From Candidatus Falkowbacteria bacterium CG1_02_37_21 (GTDB taxonomy: Bacteria; Patescibacteriota; Patescibacteriia; Patescibacteriales; UBA12465), in assembly GCA_001871165.1 (NCBI GenBank), contig MNUT01000018.1, positions 1-33,824 of the forward strand: DNA of 33,824 bases. Direction: 5' to 3'. The translations under genes were made by a program, and so were the position numbers. Under the pieces are notes generated by a model. The model searched no databases, had not been told where the DNA came from, and saw only the letters and a list, made by a program, of their open reading frames with translations. Shown here piece by piece: positions 33,669 through 33,824 of this stretch (position 1 is its first letter; the number at the start of each line of letters is the position of its first letter).

Positions 33669-33708
33669 AATTTAATTATAAAGAAAAATGCTTAAAAAGT
33701 CTAAAATA

Positions 33709-33824
33709 TTATTCAATGTCTCCTAAGAACTGCAACCTTAATAATTCGGCATATAAACCACCTTCAGTCTGCGCTAAAGAGGCATGATTGCCTTCCTCCG
33801 CCACCTGGCCATTCTTTAAGACAA
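33709..33824 (-). CDS. ABC transporter ATP-binding protein, C-terminal fragment
   Basis: Only the last 37 codons lie in the window (VLKNGQVAEEGNHASL to LQFLGDIE). The pattern VLKNGxVxEEGNHxxL followed by GLYAELLRLQ is the end of the nucleotide-binding domain of ABC exporters of the MsbA/MdlB type (membrane domain fused to ATPase). The rest, including the Walker motifs, is beyond the right edge, so substrate cannot be said. It probably shares a transcript with murB. Confidence 0.85.
   Translation of the reverse strand, partial: VLKNGQVAEEGNHASLAQTEGGLYAELLRLQFLGDIE

Noticed and set aside
1-33824. tRNA, rRNA, CRISPR array, insertion sequence or prophage
   Set aside because: No tRNA T-loop patterns, regularly spaced repeats, transposase or phage genes were seen in the intergenic regions or frames.

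Overview
This window is a conserved core of a bacterial genome. It holds the str, S10, spc and alpha ribosomal-protein operons plus translation, repair and envelope genes. Almost everything lies on the minus strand; only rpmB is on plus. Several traits point to a Candidate Phyla Radiation (Patescibacteria, probably Parcubacteria-related) organism: no rpmD (L30) between rpsE and rplO, a short AlaRS, a short ComEC, a short L13, an RpoA without its C-terminal domain, AT-rich DNA, and low-complexity tails on many ribosomal proteins. TGA is not recoded, because prfB (RF2) is present and the genes read with the standard code. The exact lineage cannot be fixed from this sequence alone.

Layout, right to left in the direction of transcription. 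The C-terminus of an ABC exporter (33.7-33.8 kb) is followed by murB and alaS. A perfect consensus promoter at 30.7 kb and a leader of about 175 nt then feed infA-rpmJ-rpsM-rpsK-rpsD-rpoA-rplQ-rplM-rpsI, which ends at a strong terminator. prfB and comEC follow, separated by a hairpin that also contains the comEC ribosome-binding site. rpmB runs the other way with its own terminator, and a site-2-type protease gene faces away from it. The str operon (rpsL-rpsG-fusA-unknown gene-tuf) then runs into rpsJ, and a 211-nt control region precedes a continuous rplC-to-secY run of 20 genes. After the secY terminator come two tandem paralogous genes of unknown function (the second apparently frameshifted), a DUF475/TerC-like membrane protein, map, ruvX and recO. 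Last is a two-gene unit of unknown function whose second gene runs off the left edge.

The genes form one growth-linked set: ribosome assembly, initiation (infA), elongation (tuf, fusA), termination (prfB), alanine charging, RNA polymerase alpha, Sec export and N-terminal methionine removal.

The most notable non-coding signals are two. First, terminator-like hairpins sit in the leaders of all three ribosomal operons (before rpsL, rplC and infA), suggesting shared transcription attenuation. Second, the start context is uniform: all 20 genes from secY to rplC begin with AT immediately before ATG and almost none has a Shine-Dalgarno sequence. No tRNA, rRNA, CRISPR, insertion sequence or prophage was seen. 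No gene-free stretch exceeds about 211 nt.
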